A DNA stretch of 42,811 nt, taken from positions 1 through 42,811 of the forward strand of contig NZ_JAUNRW010000009.1 of assembly GCF_030535495.1 (NCBI RefSeq). Reading direction: 5' to 3'. The stretch's first letter is position 1, and every line of letters starts with the position of its first letter. Below, in pieces: positions 23,293 to 31,579 of the stretch. A program made the position numbers and the translations under genes. Below the pieces are notes generated by a model. The model saw only the letters and a program-made list of their open reading frames with translations, had not been told where the DNA came from and did no database searches. Origin of the DNA: Corynebacterium sp. (GTDB lineage Bacteria; Actinomycetota; Actinomycetes; Mycobacteriales; Mycobacteriaceae).

Positions 23293-23298
23293 CTTGGC

Positions 23299-24075
23299 GT
23301 GCACCCCTCCCCCGCCTTCCGGAAGGCCTCCGCCAAGGACACCCCGGAATTCACCGACGCCGCCCACCGCCGCGAGTCCGCGTGGGCGTTCCGCTCGGGC
23401 GCCGACACCTACGATGACGTGCGCCCCGGCTATCCACCAGCCGTGCTCGAGCTTATCGACGACTGCCGCCAGGTCATCGACCTCGGCGCCGGCACCGGCA
23501 AACTCACCGCCGCCCTCGTCTCGGCCGGGCATGAGGTACTGGCCAGCGATCCCAGCCCCGACATGGTGCGGGTACTGCGCGCGCTGCCCATCCCCGTCTG
23601 GCGGGCGACCGCCGAGGCGACGGCGCTGCGGGACGGAACAGTCGATGCCGCCACCTGCGCCCAGACCTGGCACTGGGTGGATACCGTCGCGGCCTGCGCG
23701 GAACTCGACCGAGTCGTTCGCCCGGGTGGCCGGGTGGTGCTCGTGTGGAACAACCTCGATGTCTCCCACCCGTGGATCCTCCGCCTGGCGCGCATCATGC
23801 ACTCCGGCGACATCCAACGCCCGGGTTTCGTCCCGGAGGTCCACGATCCGTGGCGCATCACCCATGAGCTGCGCACCGGTTGGATCCAGCATCTGCGCGT
23901 GGAGCAGCTCTTCGACCTCATGGCCTCCCGCTCCTACTGGCTGAAGTCCTCGGAGACCGTCCGGGAACGCATGACAGACAACCTCCGCTGGTATCTCTTC
24001 GACCGGCTCGAGTACCAACCAGGCCAGCTCCTGCCCATCCCCTACCGCACGGATGCGTTCGTGCTGGAACGCTGA
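23299..24075 (+). CDS. SAM-dependent class I methyltransferase
   Basis: A 258-residue Methyltransf_11-type enzyme. Motif I VIDLGAGTGKLTAAL (about residues 55-69), acidic loop at the end of strand 2 (LASDPSPDM), and the post-motif AATCAQTWHWVD followed by RVVRPGGRVVLVWNN are clear. Proteins with the AxxxHW signature act on small molecules; the acceptor is unknown. The start is GTG 23299, with a TATCTT element 7 bases upstream and no ribosome binding site. It is divergent from the ABC exporter and its 3' end overlaps the convergent kinase gene by 34 bases. Confidence 0.88.
   Translation: MHPSPAFRKASAKDTPEFTDAAHRRESAWAFRSGADTYDDVRPGYPPAVLELIDDCRQVIDLGAGTGKLTAALVSAGHEVLASDPSPDMVRVLRALPIPVWRATAEATALRDGTVDAATCAQTWHWVDTVAACAELDRVVRPGGRVVLVWNNLDVSHPWILRLARIMHSGDIQRPGFVPEVHDPWRITHELRTGWIQHLRVEQLFDLMASRSYWLKSSETVRERMTDNLRWYLFDRLEYQPGQLLPIPYRTDAFVLER
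23451..23461 (+). repeat. GCTTATCGACG word, copy 8
   Basis: Encodes Leu-Ile-Asp in the methyltransferase just before motif I; one kilobase from the inverted copy 9. Confidence 0.8.
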
Positions 24076-24665
24076 GGGTCATTCCACCTCAGGAGATAAC
24101 GGGTGAACTTCTCCTCATCGAGGTCGATGCCGTAGCCCCGCAGGAACTCCGCATCCCGACCTTCCATCCCGTTCCAGGCCAGGGACTGGACTGCCGGGGC
24201 GATGTCGGCCCAGCGGTCATCGACACCGAGATTGCCCAGATCAACCGTGCCCACGAACTCAAGAGACGGGCTCAGCAACCAGTTCGGGTTGCAGGCGTCA
24301 CCGTGGCAGACCACCCGGTCCTCATCGCCCCGCAACGGCCCCCACTCGAAGGGGCAGTCCTCCACAGGCACGGAGTCGTGGAAGATCCGCAGCGCGCGAC
24401 CCAGTGCGGTCGCGGCCGCGCCGGGATCGGCGGGATGGAGGGGCGGGTGGGCGTCGATAAGCTCGGTGTGCAGGAACTCACTTCCCACCCCCAGCACCCG
24501 GGGCACCTGGAACGGCAGGTCGAACTGGGTGATCCAGGCGATGCGTTCCGCCTCCCGGGCCGGCTGGAACTCCGGGTGCGGCGGGCCGGTCTTGACGTAG
24601 GAATCGGCCAACCGCCAGGTCACCCCGCCGATCTCGTTGCGCCAGACCGGGACGGCTCCCACCAC
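24042..24665 (-). CDS. APH-family phosphotransferase (substrate unknown)
   Basis: About 207 residues of the aminoglycoside-phosphotransferase kinase fold. The catalytic loop VCHGDACNPNWLL (Asp base and following Asn) and the metal-binding DLGNLGVDDRWADIA are intact, as in APH(3')-type enzymes. The N-lobe begins WRNEIGGVTWRLADSYVK. Start GTG 24665 was chosen because it follows the der stop by coupling (TAAGGTGGTG); GTG 24662 is equivalent and upstream codons lie antisense-free within der, so a slightly longer N-terminus is possible. Whether it phosphorylates an antibiotic or a metabolite cannot be told. Its last 34 bases overlap the convergent methyltransferase gene. Confidence 0.8.
   Translation of the reverse strand: MVGAVPVWRNEIGGVTWRLADSYVKTGPPHPEFQPAREAERIAWITQFDLPFQVPRVLGVGSEFLHTELIDAHPPLHPADPGAAATALGRALRIFHDSVPVEDCPFEWGPLRGDEDRVVCHGDACNPNWLLSPSLEFVGTVDLGNLGVDDRWADIAPAVQSLAWNGMEGRDAEFLRGYGIDLDEEKFTRYLLRWNDPQRSSTNASVR
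24452..24462 (-). repeat. GCTTATCGACG word, copy 9
   Basis: Encodes Leu-Ile-Asp (ELIDAHPP) in the minus-strand APH-family gene. Confidence 0.8.
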
Positions 24666-24666
24666 C

Positions 24667-26157
24667 TTATTTCCGGGCGCGACGTTCGCGCAGGCGCACC
24701 GCGATGCGCACCGGGGAGCCGTGGAAGCCGAAGCGCTCACGGAACTTGCGCTCCAGGTAGCGGCGGTAACCCGCATCGAGGAAACCGGTGGTGAACAGCA
24801 CGATCACCGGCGGGCGGGTCGACGCCTGGGTGGCGAACATGACGCGCGGCAGGCGACCGGCCTTCATCGGCGGGGGGTTGGCGGCGATGGCCTCGCGCAG
24901 CCAGTTGTTGAGCTGGCCGGTGGAGATCCGCTTGTCCCAGCTCTCGAGAGCCTCGATCATGGCGGGTTCGAGGCGCTGCAGGGCGCGGCCGGTCTGCGCG
25001 GAGATGTTGATGCGCGTCACCCACGGCAGGTGGGTGAGCTGCTGGTCGATCTCGCGGTCGAGCAGGTCACGACGGTCCTCGTCCATGAGGTCCCACTTGT
25101 TGAAGGCGATGACCAGGGCCTTGCCGGACTCCAGCACCATGGCCAGCACGCGCTGGTCCTGCTCGGAGATCGGCTCGGAGGCGTCGATGAGCATGACGCA
25201 CACCTCGGCGGCGTCGATGGCGGCACGGGTGCGCAGGGAGGCGTAGTACTCGTGGCCCTGCGCCGTCTTGACCTTCTTGCGCAGGCCCGCGGTGTCCACG
25301 AACTTCCACAGCTTCTGCTCCAGCTGCACGAGGGAGTCGACCGGGTCGACGGTGGTTCCGGGGACGTTGTCGACGACCGAGCGCTCCTCCCGCGACACCT
25401 TGTTCAGCAGGGAGGACTTGCCCACGTTCGGCTTACCGACGAGCGCCACGCGGCGCGGGCCCTCGGTGATCGAGGCGGCGCGGGGCTTGTCGGGGAACAG
25501 GCGCAGGACCTCGTCGAGGACGTCGGCACCGCCCCGACCGTGCAGGGCGGAGACCGGCCACGGGTCGCCGAGGCCGAGTGCGTAGAACTCCGCCATGTCG
25601 GCGTAGAGGGAGTCGGAGTCGAACTTGTTCGCCACGAGAATCACCGGGACCTCGGCCTTCTGCAGCTTCTTGGCCATCACGCCGTCGGTCTCGGTGATGC
25701 CGACCTTGGTGTCCACCACCATGACGATGACGTCCGCGGTCTCCATGGCCACCTCCGCCTGGCGGGCGATCGCCCCGTGGATGCCCTTGACGTTGGGGTC
25801 CCAGCCGCCGGTGTCCTGCACGAAGTAGCGGCGTCCGCCCCACTCCGCCACGTAGGAGATGCGGTCGCGGGTCACGCCGGGGAAGTCCTCGACGACTGCT
25901 TCTCGACGCCCCAGGAAGCGGTTGACCAGCGTCGACTTGCCCACGTTGGGGCGTCCGACGATGGCGACGGTGCACAGCTCCTCCTCGAGGTGCTCGGTGC
26001 TCTCCACCCCGAGCTTCTCCTCGAGGGCGGCCCACTCCTCCTCGGTCATGTCCTCGAAGTCGAATTCCTCGAGATCGGGGCCGTCGTACTCGACCTCCTC
26101 GATGTCGTCCTCACCGGGGAAGATGAACTCGGTCTCGTCGTTGTTGTTGTCGGTCAT
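24667..26157 (-). CDS. der: Ribosome biogenesis GTPase Der (EngA)
   Basis: A 496-residue tandem GTPase needed for maturation of the 50S ribosomal subunit. Two G domains: first with G1 GRPNVGKST (about residue 70), G3 DTGGWD and G4 NKFD; second with G1 GKPNVGKSS (about 235), G3 DTAGL and G4 NKWD. A KH-like C-terminal domain follows, ending in a basic tail. An acidic N-terminal extension of about 60 residues ([20 protein letters not shown]) precedes the first G domain, as in other corynebacteria and mycobacteria. ATG 26157 overlaps the cmk stop by 4 bases: cmk and der are translationally coupled. Confidence 0.97.
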   Translation of the reverse strand: MTDNNNDETEFIFPGEDDIEEVEYDGPDLEEFDFEDMTEEEWAALEEKLGVESTEHLEEELCTVAIVGRPNVGKSTLVNRFLGRREAVVEDFPGVTRDRISYVAEWGGRRYFVQDTGGWDPNVKGIHGAIARQAEVAMETADVIVMVVDTKVGITETDGVMAKKLQKAEVPVILVANKFDSDSLYADMAEFYALGLGDPWPVSALHGRGGADVLDEVLRLFPDKPRAASITEGPRRVALVGKPNVGKSSLLNKVSREERSVVDNVPGTTVDPVDSLVQLEQKLWKFVDTAGLRKKVKTAQGHEYYASLRTRAAIDAAEVCVMLIDASEPISEQDQRVLAMVLESGKALVIAFNKWDLMDEDRRDLLDREIDQQLTHLPWVTRINISAQTGRALQRLEPAMIEALESWDKRISTGQLNNWLREAIAANPPPMKAGRLPRVMFATQASTRPPVIVLFTTGFLDAGYRRYLERKFRERFGFHGSPVRIAVRLRERRARK

Positions 26158-26849
26158 CGCTGCGACTCCTTCACAAGGTTGATGAGGGTCTCGAGCACCT
26201 GGTCGAGGCTCAGCTCAGAGGTGTCGATGAGGTGGGCGTCCTCCGCGGGACGCAGGGGCGAGGTGGTGCGCGAGGAGTCGAGCTCGTCGCGGCGGATCAC
26301 ATCGGCCAGCACGGTGGCGAAGTCCGCCTCCCGACCGGCGGAGCGGTCCTGGTGGTAGCGGCGGCGGGCGCGGATCTCCGCGGAGGCGGTGAGGAAGGCC
26401 TTGACGGGGGCGTCGGCAAGCACGACGGTGCCGATGTCCCGACCCTCCACGATGGCGCGGTGTGCGTCGGCGGCAAGGCGACGCTGCAGGGCGACGAGGT
26501 TCTCGCGCACCTCCGGCACGGCGGAGACGGCGGAGACGTTCTGGGTGACCTCGCGTCCGCGGATCTCGGCGGCGACGTTCTCGCCGTCGTAAAGCACCTC
26601 GGTGGAATCCGGGTCGTCGTTGACGGCCAGCGGCAGATCGCGGGTGGCCTCGATGACGGCCGCGGTGTCGGTGGGATCGACACCCGCGCGCAGCACGGCG
26701 AGGGTGGCCACGCGGTACATGGCGCCGGTGTCGATGTACTTGGCGTCGAGGCGCTTGGCCAGGGCGCGGCAGGTGGTGGACTTGCCGGTGCCGGAGGGCC
26801 CGTCCACGGCGAGGATGAGCCCGCCGTCGGGCATGTTGGAGTAGGTCAC
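26154..26849 (-). CDS. cmk: Cytidylate kinase
   Basis: A 231-residue (d)CMP kinase that produces CDP and dCDP from ATP for nucleic acid and lipid precursors. Walker [11 protein letters not shown] (residues 15-24), substrate-binding YIDTGAMYR (about 40-48), the family-specific insert and [11 protein letters not shown], then the basic lid region [15 protein letters not shown]. The 4-base overlaps with the pseudouridine synthase gene upstream and der downstream match the standard rluB-cmk-der operon of actinobacteria. Confidence 0.96.
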   Translation of the reverse strand: MTYSNMPDGGLILAVDGPSGTGKSTTCRALAKRLDAKYIDTGAMYRVATLAVLRAGVDPTDTAAVIEATRDLPLAVNDDPDSTEVLYDGENVAAEIRGREVTQNVSAVSAVPEVRENLVALQRRLAADAHRAIVEGRDIGTVVLADAPVKAFLTASAEIRARRRYHQDRSAGREADFATVLADVIRRDELDSSRTTSPLRPAEDAHLIDTSELSLDQVLETLINLVKESQR

Positions 26850-27781
26850 AGCTGCACCGCCTTGAACAGGGAGGTCAGCTCCGAGTTGTTGAGCGCGCGC
26901 AGGGAACCGGGCTTCTGCTCACCCAGCTGCACCGTGTGGATCTTGGTGCGCACCAGGCGCTGGACCGGGAAACCGGCCTCCTTGAGCATGCGACGCACGA
27001 TGTGCTTGCGGCCCTCGTGCAGCTCGATCTTGAGCAGGGACTGCCCCTCGTGCGTATCGACGATCTGCACGTAGTCGGCCTTCGCCGGGCCGTCGTCGAG
27101 CTCAATGCCCTTCTTGAGGCCGGTGATGAGGCGACGGTCGGCCTCACCCAGGACGGTGGCCAGGTAGGTCTTGGACACCTCGTACTTCGGGTGCATGAGG
27201 CGGTTGGCCAGTTCACCGTCGTTGGTGAGCAGGATGAGCCCCTCGGTGTCGGCGTCGAGACGCCCGACGTGGAAGAGGCGCTGGCCGGAGGCGGTCTTCT
27301 CCGCGACGAAGTCACCGACGCACAGGCGGCCCTCATCGTCGGACATGGTGGAGAGCACGCCACGGGGCTTGTTGAGGATGAAGTACTCGAGATCCTCGTT
27401 GACGTGGATACGCACCCCGTCGACGCGGATGACGTCGACGTTGGGGTCGACACGCACGCCCTGCTTGGTCACGATCTCGCCGTTGACCTCGACGCGGCCC
27501 TTCTCGATGAGGACCTCGGCATGGCGCCGGGAGGCGACACCAGCCTGGGCGAGCACCTTCTGCAGGCGCACGCCCTCATCCGGGGCGTCATCGTAGAGCC
27601 AGTCGGCACCGAGGGATTCGGCGACGGAGCGGGCGGAGGAGGACTGGGCCTGACGCTTCTGCGGAGAGACGTTCTGGCGGCGGGCGGGACGGGCGTTGGA
27701 CAGCGGAATCTCGGAGGCCCGCAGCTTCTTGGGCTGCTGGTCCTTGTCCGGTGTGCCGTCACGGCGAGCGGGTGGGGTCAC
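26846..27781 (-). CDS. RluB/RsuA-family rRNA pseudouridine synthase
   Basis: A 311-residue enzyme converting a uridine of rRNA to pseudouridine; by operon context probably the RluB-type (23S, peptidyl-transferase region). The first 70 or so residues are a basic, Gln/Ser/Pro-rich extension. The S4 RNA-binding domain is at about 70-130 (VRLQKVLAQAGVASRRHAEV). The catalytic domain holds GRLDADTEGLILLTNDG with the catalytic Asp. Start is GTG 27781, with a weak AGGA upstream; a start further inside the extension is possible. It leads the coupled cmk-der genes and lies 59 bases after scpB; that gap shows no clear terminator. Confidence 0.92.
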   Translation of the reverse strand: MTPPARRDGTPDKDQQPKKLRASEIPLSNARPARRQNVSPQKRQAQSSSARSVAESLGADWLYDDAPDEGVRLQKVLAQAGVASRRHAEVLIEKGRVEVNGEIVTKQGVRVDPNVDVIRVDGVRIHVNEDLEYFILNKPRGVLSTMSDDEGRLCVGDFVAEKTASGQRLFHVGRLDADTEGLILLTNDGELANRLMHPKYEVSKTYLATVLGEADRRLITGLKKGIELDDGPAKADYVQIVDTHEGQSLLKIELHEGRKHIVRRMLKEAGFPVQRLVRTKIHTVQLGEQKPGSLRALNNSELTSLFKAVQL

Positions 27782-27840
27782 GGGAATCGTGTCCTATCTG
27801 GGTATGAAATTGGTACCGCTCCACCCTACCGGACCGAGGA

Positions 27841-28380
27841 CTAAAACTCCTCGTCGATGGACTCGACGTCGGGAAGCAGTGGCGCGAGATCGGGCAGCCG
27901 GTCGAGTGAGTCGATGCCCAGCAGTTCGAGGAAGAGCTCGGTGGTCTCGTAGCGGTGCGCGCCGGTGGCCGGTTCCACATCGACCTCCCGCACGAGCCCG
28001 CGTAGCTGGAGTGTGCGCATGACGCCGTCGACGTTGACCCCGCGGACCGCGGAGATCTGCGCCCTGGTCGCCGGCTGCCGGTAGGCGACCACCGCGAGGG
28101 TCTCCAGGGCGGCGCGGGAGAGTTTCGTCTGGGAGCCGTCGAGAAGAAACTGCTCGACCACGGGCGCATTGGCCTGCCGGGTGTACAGGCGCCAACCCTC
28201 CGGGGTCTCCCGCAGGTCGAAGCCGGAGCCGCGTTCGTCGAACTCCGCGGCGGTGGCCTTGAGCAGGCTCAGCACCGTGGACTCCTCCGCAGCGAGCACC
28301 CGGGCCAGGGTGGCCACCGACGCCGGGGAGTCCAGGACCAGCAGCACCGACTCCAGCTGCGAGCGCAGCTGGCTGATCAT
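27841..28380 (-). CDS. scpB: Segregation and condensation protein ScpB
   Basis: A 179-residue kleisin-associated protein of the SMC-ScpA-ScpB complex that organises and segregates the chromosome. Two winged-helix domains are visible: the first at about residues 1-75 (QLRSQLESVLLVLDSP), the second at about 85-165 (LSRAALETLAVVAYRQPATRAQI, seen in part, with GLVREVDVEPATGAHRYETT). ATG 28380 was chosen because it overlaps the stop of the sulfurtransferase gene (ATGA) and starts the family N-terminus. It is separated from scpA by two other genes, unlike in many actinobacteria. Confidence 0.95.
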   Translation of the reverse strand: MISQLRSQLESVLLVLDSPASVATLARVLAAEESTVLSLLKATAAEFDERGSGFDLRETPEGWRLYTRQANAPVVEQFLLDGSQTKLSRAALETLAVVAYRQPATRAQISAVRGVNVDGVMRTLQLRGLVREVDVEPATGAHRYETTELFLELLGIDSLDRLPDLAPLLPDVESIDEEF

Positions 28381-29120
28381 GCCCGCCCCCACTCGGACCA
28401 CGACCCCTCATAGACGGCCAGGTCCTCATACCCGGCGACGGTCGCGGCCAGCGCGGTCACGCAGGCGGTGACCCCGGAGCCGCAGGAGAAGGTGAGGTCG
28501 CGGCGGTCACCGACCACCTCCCGGAACATCTGCTGCAACTGCTCCGGGGACTTCAGGTGCCCGTTGTCGTAGACCTGCGGGTACGGGAGGTTGACGGAGC
28601 CGGGGATGTGTCCGGGGCGCAGTCCCGGCCGCGGCTCCGGTTCGGTGCCGGCGAATCGTCCCGCCGAACGGGCGTCGACGACCAGGCGTCCGTCGGCCTT
28701 CACCTCCTCCTGGTCGCGGAGCAGTCCGGGCCGCGGCGAGGCGGTGAGTGTGCCTCCGCCGGGCGGAGGAGTGAACTCTGCCAGCTGCCCGGTCCAGGCG
28801 CGCAGACCGCCGTCGAGTACGCGGGCGTCGACACCGGCGACCTTGGCCAGCCACCACACACGCGGGGCCGTGGCACCCTCCTGATCGTCATAGACCACAA
28901 CCGGGGTGTCGTCCGAGACACCGTAGGACTCGAAGAGGCCGCGCAGGTCGGCGGGCACTGTGTGCGGCAGGTCCTGGGAGGGATCCGAGAAATCGCCTTC
29001 CAGATCGGCCAGGTGAGAGCCGGGAATCCCCCGGGTGGGCGGATTCGGGCCCATCGAGGCGCACAGGAGCACCGGGTTACTCAGGGAGCGCAGTTCGGCG
29101 ACGGAGATCAGCGGATTCAT
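28377..29120 (-). CDS. Mercaptopyruvate sulfurtransferase-like protein (two rhodanese domains)
   Basis: A 247-residue tandem rhodanese protein. The N-terminal inactive domain covers about residues 1-120 (RGIPGSHLADLEGDFSD, VVVYDDQEG) and the catalytic domain about 130-247, with the active-site loop CGSGVTA. CGSGVT is the loop of 3-mercaptopyruvate sulfurtransferases rather than of thiosulfate rhodaneses (CRxG). It would transfer sulfur from mercaptopyruvate to thiol or cyanide acceptors. ATG 29120 was chosen from the family N-terminus (PLISVAELRS). It is coupled to scpB and is the equivalent of the gene found between scpA and scpB in C. glutamicum. Confidence 0.9.
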   Translation of the reverse strand: MNPLISVAELRSLSNPVLLCASMGPNPPTRGIPGSHLADLEGDFSDPSQDLPHTVPADLRGLFESYGVSDDTPVVVYDDQEGATAPRVWWLAKVAGVDARVLDGGLRAWTGQLAEFTPPPGGGTLTASPRPGLLRDQEEVKADGRLVVDARSAGRFAGTEPEPRPGLRPGHIPGSVNLPYPQVYDNGHLKSPEQLQQMFREVVGDRRDLTFSCGSGVTACVTALAATVAGYEDLAVYEGSWSEWGRA

Positions 29121-29204
29121 GGCGTTCAGTCTAGCCACGGCGACATCTTCACGACATTCGCAAAAAGTCGGCGAAATCACTGCGAAACCCCTGTGTGATG
29201 TGTG

Positions 29205-29210
29205 TAACAT
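29205..29210 (+). promoter_or_regulatory. -10 element (TAACAT) for leaderless GNAT mRNA
   Basis: TAACAT ends exactly 6 bases before ATG 29217, and no Shine-Dalgarno sequence is present. No good -35 is seen. The divergent gap to the sulfurtransferase start (29121-29216) otherwise shows only AT-richer sequence than its surroundings, consistent with a promoter region. Confidence 0.5.
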
Positions 29211-29216
29211 CTGATC

Positions 29217-29780
29217 ATGGCTACCATTACCCGAACTGAACGACTGATCCTCATGCCCCTCAGTGCCAAGCATGACGAAGAGGCATACAAGGTCTACAGT
29301 GACCAGCGCATCTGGGAGCACCGCCCGCAGGCGCGCCATGAGACGGTCAAGGAGACCCACCAGCTCATCGGCCGCACCCAGGCGTCCTGGGCCGCCAAGG
29401 ATCTCGGCCCCTGGGGCGTGTACATGCGCGACCAGCCGAGTGAGTTCATCGGCGTCGGCGGCATCGAGCTTGTCGACGGCCGCGTGTGGGACCTCAAGTA
29501 CCGCTTCCGCCCCGAGAAGTGGGGCAACGGCTTCGCCACGGAGGTCTCCGAGGCTGCCCTCAAGGCCGCCAAGCGACTCGACCCGGACACCCCGATCACC
29601 GCGCGCATCACGACCAACCACCCGGCCTCGGCCCGCGTCCTGGAGAAGATCGGACTCACCCCGGTCTGGGAGGGACGCCGTGTGGGCACCAGCGACGATC
29701 CGGAAGAGCCGGATGTGCGCATCTACGCTGACCGCGAGCTGCCCGAGGAGATCCTCGAGTTCCTCAAGGCCCGCCCCTAA
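29217..29780 (+). CDS. GNAT-family N-acetyltransferase (RimJ/RimL-like)
   Basis: A 187-residue acetyl-CoA-dependent acetyltransferase of the Acetyltransf_3 group. TERLILMPLSAKHDEEAY is the usual start of the domain; the acetyl-CoA pyrophosphate loop is RPEKWGNGFATEVSEAAL (variant of RxxGxG/A), and NHPASARVLEKIGLTPVWEG is the conserved helix-strand before the C-terminal strands. Substrate unknown: protein N-terminus or small molecule. It is the only plus-strand gene in the 24.0-42.8 kb block and sits between scpA and the sulfurtransferase-scpB pair. It ends tail-to-tail with scpA (4-base overlap). Confidence 0.88.
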   Translation: MATITRTERLILMPLSAKHDEEAYKVYSDQRIWEHRPQARHETVKETHQLIGRTQASWAAKDLGPWGVYMRDQPSEFIGVGGIELVDGRVWDLKYRFRPEKWGNGFATEVSEAALKAAKRLDPDTPITARITTNHPASARVLEKIGLTPVWEGRRVGTSDDPEEPDVRIYADRELPEEILEFLKARP

Positions 29781-30577
29781 TCCCAGTTGGTCGCTGCGAC
29801 CACGGCCGGATCCACGTCCAGCCCGGTCCAGCTGACGGACAGCTCTCCGAGGGCCTCCTCCTGGAGCGTCTCCACGGCCTGCGCCTTGTACAGCTCCAGC
29901 AGAGCCAGGAAACGGCCGACGACCTCGATCGAGACCGTGCAGTCACGGGTGAGTGCCTGGAAGGTCAACCAGTGCCCGGACCCCATGAGCCGGAGGGTGT
30001 CGAGGATGCGACCGGCCTGTTCCGGCACGGACACCGCCACCTGATGCAGGTGCGCGGTGCCGACCTCCTCGGGCGGGCGCGGGCGGAACACCCCGGCCGC
30101 CATCTCCGCGAACTGAGCCGGACTCAGGCCCAGCGTGACCGGGGGCAACAACTCCGCGAACTGCGGCTCGACGGACACCGCACGCGGGTAACGGCGCTGC
30201 GCCTTCTTCTGCCACTGCGCGAACAGGTCCGCGACCTGCTTGTACGCCCGGTACTGCAGCAGGCGGGCGAAAAGCAGGTCCCTCATCTCCAGCAGCGCGA
30301 GGTCCTCGAGGTCATCGACCTCGCCACGGGGCAGGAGGCGGGCGGTCTTGAGATCGAGCAGGGTGGCGGCGACGAGGAGGAATTCCGTGGTCTCGTCCAG
30401 GTCCGCTGTCTCCCCCAGTGCGCGGGTGTAGGCGATGAACTCATCGGTGACCTCGGACAACGCCACCTCGGTGACATCGAGCTTTTTCGCCCCGATCAGT
30501 TGCAGCAGCAGATCGAAGGGGCCCTCGAAGTTCGCCAGCGCGACCCGGAAACCCGGGATCTCCAGCTGCTCAGTCAC
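29777..30577 (-). CDS. scpA: Segregation and condensation protein ScpA (kleisin)
   Basis: A 266-residue kleisin that bridges SMC heads with ScpB. The N-terminal helical domain has FEGPFDLLLQLIGAKKLDVTEVAL (residues 14 onward), the diagnostic ScpA motif, followed by LVAATLLDLKTARLLP, and the C-terminal winged helix (TFQALTRDCTVSIEVVGRFLALLELYK, seen in part). The ATG overlaps the stop of the ParA-like gene by 4 bases, tying chromosome condensation to the ParA-like protein in one transcript. Confidence 0.95.
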   Translation of the reverse strand: MTEQLEIPGFRVALANFEGPFDLLLQLIGAKKLDVTEVALSEVTDEFIAYTRALGETADLDETTEFLLVAATLLDLKTARLLPRGEVDDLEDLALLEMRDLLFARLLQYRAYKQVADLFAQWQKKAQRRYPRAVSVEPQFAELLPPVTLGLSPAQFAEMAAGVFRPRPPEEVGTAHLHQVAVSVPEQAGRILDTLRLMGSGHWLTFQALTRDCTVSIEVVGRFLALLELYKAQAVETLQEEALGELSVSWTGLDVDPAVVAATNWD

Positions 30578-31455
30578 TGCTTGGCGGTCCGCTCCAGCAC
30601 CTCGAGCGCGAGGTTGCGGTACTGCTCGGCGCCCTGGGAGGACGGCGCCCAGCTGATGATCGGCTCCCCCGCCACCGAGGTCTCCGGGAAGCGCACGGTA
30701 CGGGTGATCACCGAATCAAAGACCTTGTCGCCGAACACCTCCACGACACGGGACATCACCTCGCGGGCGTGCGAGGTTCGGCGGTCGAACATGGTGACCA
30801 GGATGCCCAGGATCTCCAGGTCGAAGTTGAGGCGGTCACCGACCTTCTCCACGGTGTCCGTGAGCAGGGCCAGACCGCGCAGCGAGAAGTACTCGCACTC
30901 CATGGGGATGATGACGCCGTGGGAGCAGGCCAGCGCGTTGACGGTGAGCAGTCCGAGCGAGGGCTGACAGTCGAGGATGATGAAGTCATACTCCTTCATC
31001 ACCGGGCGCAGGGCCCGGGCCAGGGTCTGCTCACGACCGACCTCATTGACCAGCTGGATTTCGGCGGCCGACAGGTCGATGTTGGCGGGCACCAGATCCA
31101 TGTCCGCCACCGAGGTCTGATGGATGGCGGAGTGGATCGAGGTGTGGTTGTCCAGGAGCAGGTCGTAGACGGTGATGTCCAGCTCATCATGCGCCACACC
31201 CAGACCGGCCGAGAGCGCACCCTGCGGATCGAGGTCGACCAAGAGCACCTTGCGGCCCAGCTCCGCCAGGCAGGCGCCGAGGTTGATGGTCGAGGTCGTC
31301 TTACCGACGCCGCCCTTCTGGTTGCACATCGAGATGATGGTTGCGGGGCCGTGCCTGTCCAGGGTCACCGGCTGCGGCAGCTCGCGCACCGGACGGCCGG
31401 TCAGACCGAGCTCGACGCCGGGATCATCGAACAGTCCCTCTCGGCTCACAGTCAT
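30574..31455 (-). CDS. pldP: ParA-like ATPase (PldP-type, division-site related)
   Basis: A 293-residue P-loop ATPase of the ParA/MinD family. Deviant Walker A KGGVGKTTSTINLGACL (about residues 50-66), Walker A' VLLVDLDPQGALSAGLG, Walker B DFIILDCQPSLG. Position next to scpA and near xerD matches C. glutamicum cg1610 (PldP), a ParA-like protein involved in division-site selection, and M. tuberculosis Rv1708; the true ParA of the parABS system lies near the origin in these bacteria. ATG 31455 was chosen for the upstream AAGGA ribosome binding site. A 115-base gap upstream holds a candidate -10 TACCCT (31505-31500) but no sure -35. Confidence 0.87.
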   Translation of the reverse strand: MTVSREGLFDDPGVELGLTGRPVRELPQPVTLDRHGPATIISMCNQKGGVGKTTSTINLGACLAELGRKVLLVDLDPQGALSAGLGVAHDELDITVYDLLLDNHTSIHSAIHQTSVADMDLVPANIDLSAAEIQLVNEVGREQTLARALRPVMKEYDFIILDCQPSLGLLTVNALACSHGVIIPMECEYFSLRGLALLTDTVEKVGDRLNFDLEILGILVTMFDRRTSHAREVMSRVVEVFGDKVFDSVITRTVRFPETSVAGEPIISWAPSSQGAEQYRNLALEVLERTAKQ

Positions 31456-31569
31456 ACCCTCTTCCTTGACCTTGCTGCTTACATGGTTGTTGTTTAACAG
31501 GGTACATCCTCTGAGACGTGCACTGGGGAGCCACGGCGAACTGCGACGGCGTCTAGCTGGCAGGCTTGA

Positions 31570-31579
31570 CTTATCGACG
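31570..31579 (+). repeat. CTTATCGACG word, copy 10, across a stop codon
   Basis: On minus it spans the final Arg codons and TAA stop of the secreted-protein gene, as copy 2 does for the helicase. The base before the word is A. Confidence 0.8.

Noticed and set aside
24042..24665. An aminoglycoside resistance gene
   Set aside because: The fold is APH-like, but the chromosomal context and short N-lobe give no evidence for antibiotic substrates; many such kinases act on metabolites.
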